Positions 56,701 to 64,000 of a stretch of 64,000 nt of DNA are shown here, in pieces (position 1 is the stretch's first letter; each line of letters starts with the position of its first letter). This DNA comes from Paenibacillus sp. FSL R5-0517 (lineage in GTDB: Bacteria; Bacillota; Bacilli; Paenibacillales; Paenibacillaceae), in the NCBI RefSeq assembly GCF_037974355.1, contig NZ_CP150235.1, forward strand, positions 1,488,001 through 1,552,000, given 5' to 3'. The notes beneath the pieces are model-generated. The model was not told the DNA's origin, did not search any database, and was given only the letters and a program-made list of their open reading frames with translations. Position numbers and translations under genes: made by a program.

Positions 56701-59317
56701 CCCAGAGGTAAATGTTGCTGTTCTCGGTGATTTCAATGACTTCCAATTCTCAAATACCTTGAACATTGTTGAGGGTAATGAACTGGACAATTTGGTAAAC
56801 GAACTGCCAGAAAACCAGCGGTACTCCTACATCTACGACGGCAACTCTCAGACGCTGGATCACATCCTGGTGAGCAAAAATCTGACTGAAACGGCAGCCA
56901 TCGAAGTGGTGCATGTGAATGCAGATTTTGAGGCAGCGGATGGACGGGTGAGTGACCATGATCCACTGCTCGCACAATTAAGTATTGGAGAGCCGGTGGA
57001 AGAAGGAGACTTCAACCTGCGCGTACTGCACACGAACGATACCCATGCGCATCTGGATAACATTCCGCGCCGAGTTACGGCAATCAAGGAAGCACGCAAT
57101 GATAACACGTTGGTGCTGGATGCAGGGGACGTTTTCTCAGGCACATTGTACTTCAATCTGTTTAATGGTTTGGCTGATCTGGAGTTCATGAACATGATCG
57201 GATACGATGCCATGACCTTCGGTAATCATGAGTTTGATAAAGGTCCGAGCGTACTGAAAGAATTTATTGAGAAAGCAGAATTCCCATTCGTGAGCGCCAA
57301 TATTGATTATTCAAAAGATGCGAATTTGAGTGGTTTGTACAACGATAACATCGGGAATCCTGGTGAAAAATCCGAGATCTATCCGGCGATTATTACGGAA
57401 GTGAATGGTGAGCGAGTTGGTATTTTTGGACTGACGACACCGGATACAGTATCTCTTTCTTCACCGGGAGATGACTTGAAGTTTGTAGATTATAAGGCAA
57501 GTGCACAAGCAACCGTACAGATGCTGCAAAATGAAGGTATCAATAAAATCATTGCTTTGACTCACCTCGGCTACTCAGAGGATCTGAAATTAGCTGAGTC
57601 CGTAGAAGGAATCGACATTGTGGTAGGTGGGCATTCACACACCATTCTGAAAGAACCGATTATGGTGGGCAGCCAGGATGAGCCGACATTGGTTGTACAA
57701 ACTGGTGAATATGACGTGTCTCTTGGTCAATTGGATGTTACGTTTAATGAAGCAGGTATATTGAAAAAGTGGAACGGCAAATTGCTGAGTCTGGATGCAA
57801 AAGATGCTAACGACCAATTCGTCTATGCTGATGATGTGGAAGCCGCAAACAAGCTGAAAGATTATGCGCCTCAGTTGGAACAATTCAAGAAAACGGTTAT
57901 CGGTAAAACGAATGTCTTCCTGGATGGAGAACGGGGCACTGTGCGGAAACAGGAAACCAATCTAGGAAACCTGATGACAGACGGCATGCTGGAAAAAGTG
58001 AAATCCATTGTAAAGGAGAATGATGTCAAAGGATACATCGCGATCCAGAACGGCGGCGGCATTCGAGCTTCATTCCAGACAGGCGATATTACGCTGGGTA
58101 ATCTCTTGACTGTGATGCCATTCGGTAATAACCTGTCTGCGTTAAAAATGACAGGTAAGGAAATCACAGCCGCGCTGGAAAATGGAGTAAGTGGTGTGGA
58201 AACAGGAGAAGGGCGCTTCCCGCAAGTGGCAGGTATGCGGTTCTACTACGATTCCACGAAACCGGGCGAAAAAATTGATGCTACGACCAACACCGTAACC
58301 CAAGAGGGCCAACGTGTGGTCAAAGTTCAGATTAAAAATGCAGATGGTACGTACTCGGATATCGATCCGAACGGGTATTATATCGTTGCTACCAATTCAT
58401 TCATGGCTAACGGTGGAGACTTCTATCGTGCGATGAGAACGGCGAAAGATGATAATCGATTCTACGAATTGAATCTGGTCGATTATGAAATCTTCCATGA
58501 ACATCTGGACCGTGTAGGTACAGTTAATCAAAAGACCGAAGGACGCAGTATGGATCTGAAGGGCACGCCACTTCCTGGTGACGGAAATGGAAGTAACCCT
58601 GGTAATGGTGGCGGCAATAATGGCAGTAATCCGGGCAGTGGCAACAGTGGTGGAGGATCTACAACACCTACTCAGCCGGTAACTCCAACCACACCGACTA
58701 CGCCAACCAACCCTACGAACCCTACTACACCAACCGTTCCTGGTAATGAAGGAGGTACGAGTCCAACCACTCCGGGTGTAGACCTGAAAGATATCGGGAA
58801 TCACTGGGCAGCAGCTGCCATTGAGCAGGCCATTTCCCGGGGAATTGTGAACGGGTATCAGGATGGTAATTTCCGTCCAAATGCACCAGCCACACGCGCC
58901 GAATTCATTGTTATGCTGGCAAGAGCATTTGAACTTCCAGCCAGCAACAAGGCTTTGACGTTTAAGGATGCTGCTGGCATACCTGCGTGGGCGCAAACCT
59001 TTATTGCCCAGGCAGTGGAGCAAGGCATCATTAGCGGGTATACGGATGATACCTTCCGTTCATCGGGCAAAGTATCTCGTGTAGAGATGACGGTTATGCT
59101 CGTCAGAGCACTCGGTCTTCCGGTACAGTCCAATCCGACACTGAGTTTCGCGGACGCAGATAAAGTACCAACCTGGGCTGTTCCATACATCGCTGCTGCT
59201 TATGATGCAGGACTGGTGAAGGGAACAGGGCAAAATAGATTTAACCCTCTCGTTGAAGCAACACGTGCGGAAGTGGTGACCTTGTTATTGTCGGCAATTG
59301 AATTGCAAAAGCAATAA
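53741..59317 (+). CDS. S-layer-anchored multidomain nuclease/5'-nucleotidase
   Basis: An 1858-residue secreted protein. Signal peptide to about residue 35; OB-fold/DUF6359-like segments near 38-150, 240-430 and 515-770; two chitobiase-C-terminal-like domains near 160-235 and 437-510. Then comes an endonuclease/exonuclease/phosphatase domain, about 780-1080 (IATFNVENFSQ, VIANHFNSKGGD, VLGDFND, SDHDPLL). A metallophosphatase follows (about 1090-1340; LHTNDTHAHLD, LDAGDVFSG, FGNHEFDKG) with its 5'-nucleotidase C-terminal domain (about 1380-1570; NGGGIRAS, NGGDFYRAM). A Gly/Ser and Thr/Pro linker leads to three SLH domains (about 1680-1858). It probably cleaves extracellular DNA and dephosphorylates the products at the cell wall. 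Confidence 0.9.
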   Translation: MQSKQIKSWLRLFLAVVLLITGAIPAGLFNSKAAAADEPLTVTQALALGSDDSTATVEGYVVGTYSNGPSVNSNPPFTVDTNFAIADSPTERDISKMMPVQVPTSVPRSTFGLLSNPSLYQSKVRINNGTLSQYFTSKGIRSVASTTFQLMDETPETEVANVTANPSSGEVPAGTQVTLGTTTVGAAVYYKLNDENAFLPYTVPITVNNAIHIEAYAHKEGLLDSAIALFNYTIVDNTPILISDARNKPENTSVTVQGIVTYREESGGMANLYIQDENAGIVIRGTDSTVEPGDRIEAYGPLTIYNGLLQIEKDKAGFPGGYIKILDKAQEIPEPLVLTSKDFTPAEGGGKGAGGIYEGMLVEVHGVTVTRSSSSTFFATDVDGGEITIYAKNSPTALSTGKTYEKVTGVMTYHTSYGLELIPRTATDVVENLLSVTASVPSGGIVKGSTVTLSSPTAGAEIYYSVDGTEPTQTSTLYSGPITVDEDTVVKAIAVSGGNTSHVYSFTYTVLQELDNLRIHDIQGASHSSLYDGLAVQNVEGIVTHIVNASSFYMQEIPGMEDDDIKTSEGILIYKSTHGMAVGNKVSVSGQVKEYATATTELATTEIVATAITVEGENQTLPEPVILGKDGRMIPNVIDSDQFGEFNPDVDAIDFYESLEGMRVQLDQATIVGPYSSEPGLAVVIDNGPNNPLRTPAGGVILTGDGVEPFESSLNPQRLFINKKPSQAVKTGDKLDGSVKGVMTYSNGNFKVIPEGNLPAITPSSLAQAITNIQPTDDKLTIATFNVENFSQKDAARAVKIGGIVVNNLKNPDIIGIMEVQDNDGATDSGNTAADASFQTLIDAIAAKGGPTYKYTDIAPENNKDGGAPGANIRVGFLYKESRVSLKEGIKGNATTAIQVGADGSLSNNPGRIAPGDEAFASSRKPLAAEFEFNGERVVVIANHFNSKGGDLKPFGSIQPATRSSEVQRAKQAALVNGFVKDLLDKDPEVNVAVLGDFNDFQFSNTLNIVEGNELDNLVNELPENQRYSYIYDGNSQTLDHILVSKNLTETAAIEVVHVNADFEAADGRVSDHDPLLAQLSIGEPVEEGDFNLRVLHTNDTHAHLDNIPRRVTAIKEARNDNTLVLDAGDVFSGTLYFNLFNGLADLEFMNMIGYDAMTFGNHEFDKGPSVLKEFIEKAEFPFVSANIDYSKDANLSGLYNDNIGNPGEKSEIYPAIITEVNGERVGIFGLTTPDTVSLSSPGDDLKFVDYKASAQATVQMLQNEGINKIIALTHLGYSEDLKLAESVEGIDIVVGGHSHTILKEPIMVGSQDEPTLVVQTGEYDVSLGQLDVTFNEAGILKKWNGKLLSLDAKDANDQFVYADDVEAANKLKDYAPQLEQFKKTVIGKTNVFLDGERGTVRKQETNLGNLMTDGMLEKVKSIVKENDVKGYIAIQNGGGIRASFQTGDITLGNLLTVMPFGNNLSALKMTGKEITAALENGVSGVETGEGRFPQVAGMRFYYDSTKPGEKIDATTNTVTQEGQRVVKVQIKNADGTYSDIDPNGYYIVATNSFMANGGDFYRAMRTAKDDNRFYELNLVDYEIFHEHLDRVGTVNQKTEGRSMDLKGTPLPGDGNGSNPGNGGGNNGSNPGSGNSGGGSTTPTQPVTPTTPTTPTNPTNPTTPTVPGNEGGTSPTTPGVDLKDIGNHWAAAAIEQAISRGIVNGYQDGNFRPNAPATRAEFIVMLARAFELPASNKALTFKDAAGIPAWAQTFIAQAVEQGIISGYTDDTFRSSGKVSRVEMTVMLVRALGLPVQSNPTLSFADADKVPTWAVPYIAAAYDAGLVKGTGQNRFNPLVEATRAEVVTLLLSAIELQKQ

Positions 59318-59340
59318 ACGCATATACAGACGGTTTAGAA

Positions 59341-59375
59341 CAGCTCGCAGGCTTCCATCTGCGAGCTGTTTTTTT
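59341..59375 (+). terminator. Terminator after the surface nuclease gene
   Basis: CAGCTCGCAG (59341-59350) pairs perfectly with CTGCGAGCTG (59359-59368), then a T run. Confidence 0.9.
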
Positions 59376-59449
59376 ACTAATTAATGCCTGTTCATTTTCA
59401 CCAAGCGAAGGTATAGTAGACAGGATTATATTGAAGGAGTGTTGACGAA

Positions 59450-59668
59450 ATGCAAGAACAACCCGTATTAATCGCACTATTTGCCATCGCGGCAGGAATT
59501 TTTAGTTTGCTCGGTGGGATCAACAATTGGGACTGGTTTATGAAGAGCTTTCGAGCAGGGATTTTTGTGAAGACCATTGGACGGCAGGGCGCAAGAGTGG
59601 TATATGGTATTCTCGGTGTTGTCATGATTGTCATTGGTGTATTACTGCTACTGATTGATAAAGTGTAG
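59450..59668 (+). CDS. Imm17-like small membrane protein
   Basis: A 72-residue protein with two membrane helices and the pattern of the Imm17 family (GGINNWDWFMKS, GRQGARVVYGILG). Imm17 was named as a predicted immunity protein of polymorphic-toxin systems, but many family members stand alone, as here. GAAGGAG precedes ATG 59450. No toxin or secretion gene is next to it. Confidence 0.65.
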   Translation: MQEQPVLIALFAIAAGIFSLLGGINNWDWFMKSFRAGIFVKTIGRQGARVVYGILGVVMIVIGVLLLLIDKV

Positions 59669-60060
59669 GAATAGAAAAGAAAAGAAAAAATTTGTAGAGC
59701 CTGAGTACATAATTCAGTTATACAGCCTTTAATGTAGAAGGTAACAATTAGTACGTCTAGCTTTATGCTTGAGATTTTTGAGACTAGTTAGGGTGTGGAG
59801 ATTAGTATTTTAAAATGTCTTGAAGTCAATGCCTCTATCCTTGGGGAAAGGTAGTTAATTCTCTAAGGAACTCAGGACGCCTTATTTCGCCTTCAGCTCT
59901 TCTTTTTACAAAGTAAGGAACATCAGGCACGTTATTTACTGGAATCTCTAATAAAAGCAATGCAAATGACTGTTTTATTCTGATATAGGATGTCTCAGGT
60001 TCTTTAGATTACTGGAATCAGTTGATATCCTTGAATAAGGCGTCTCCGATTCGTTACTCA
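59669..60060. other. Gene-free region with a widely spaced inverted repeat
   Basis: GACGCCTTATT (59876-59886) and AATAAGGCGTC (60034-60044) are perfect inverted arms 147 nt apart. Between them TTACTGGAATC occurs twice, and shorter GGAA-CTCAGG-like motifs recur. It may be a decayed non-autonomous element. No gene was found. Confidence 0.4.
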
Positions 60061-60096
60061 AAAAGACCACCGAAAAATTTCGGTGGTCTTTTTACC
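60061..60096 (-). terminator. Bidirectional terminator of the opuA operon
   Basis: AAAAGACCACCGAAA-aat-TTCGGTGGTCTTTT, a perfect stem with A and T runs on both sides. Confidence 0.9.
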
Positions 60097-60125
60097 AAAT
60101 TCAGGTTTAACCATCTCAAACTGGT

Positions 60126-63912
<3,787 letters not shown>

Positions 63913-64000
63913 GTTTTCACCCCTTCTGATGTGTTGTGCACTTCGAACGGCTTTCAGCATCCATAAGCCCATACACTTATGCGCCCAGCCACGAAATCCG

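Overview
The window looks like chromosomal DNA of a Gram-positive, endospore-forming Firmicute, most probably Paenibacillus or a close relative. This is inferred from gene content. There is a small acid-soluble spore protein (SspH), a GerAB-type germination permease and the Ku/LigD end-joining proteins. There is also an HrcA/CIRCE-controlled groESL, leucine T-boxes, S-layer-homology (SLH) surface anchoring, and strong AGGAGG-type ribosome sites with several TTG/GTG starts. Between about 14.0 and 28.5 kb the order tsaE-tsaB-rimI-tsaD, ABC-F, moaC, tatA-tatC, groES-groEL follows the B. subtilis ydiB-groEL block, with leuA, a 5-formyl-THF cyclo-ligase and moaB added.

Layout. 0-8 kb: a GntR/membrane-protein pair, a secreted hydrolase, a CNNM/CorC protein, cardiolipin synthase and a YitT protein. 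7.9-13.1 kb (minus strand): DNA repair and spore genes, with Ku, a catechol-dioxygenase-like protein, a germination permease, then DNA ligase and primase-polymerase as separate genes. 13.4-17.2 kb: a small acidic protein, sspH and the t6A genes, punctuated by copies of a 218-bp repeat. 17.4-20.2 kb: tandem leucine T-boxes and leuA. 20.3-20.6 kb: a dense DnaA-box cluster. 20.7-28.5 kb: ABC-F, folate and molybdopterin genes, Tat export, chaperonins. 28.7-46 kb: accessory metabolism and regulators (a monooxygenase, beta-galactosidase with AraC, a PucR-type regulator with amidohydrolase and permease, AraC/DinB) and probable spore-surface proteins. 46-53.3 kb: rhamnulose-1-phosphate aldolase, a KimA-like potassium importer and a sugar ABC transporter without its ATPase. 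53.7-59.3 kb: an 1858-residue surface nuclease/5'-nucleotidase. 59.4-64 kb: an Imm17-like protein and an OpuA-type betaine transporter with two fused binding domains.

The most interesting items that ordinary annotation does not explain are: seven DnaA boxes in 228 bp away from any dnaA gene; a 76-nt sequence found twice, 5 kb apart, each time directly before a different terminator; a MITE-like repeat inside the t6A gene cluster; a 12-bp perfect inverted repeat that coincides with a promoter's -35 and -10; paralogous beta-rich proteins behind a sigma-K-like promoter; and tandem betaine-binding domains on one permease. No tRNA, rRNA, CRISPR array, prophage or transposase gene was seen. All functions come from reading the sequence and recalling families; no database search was run.
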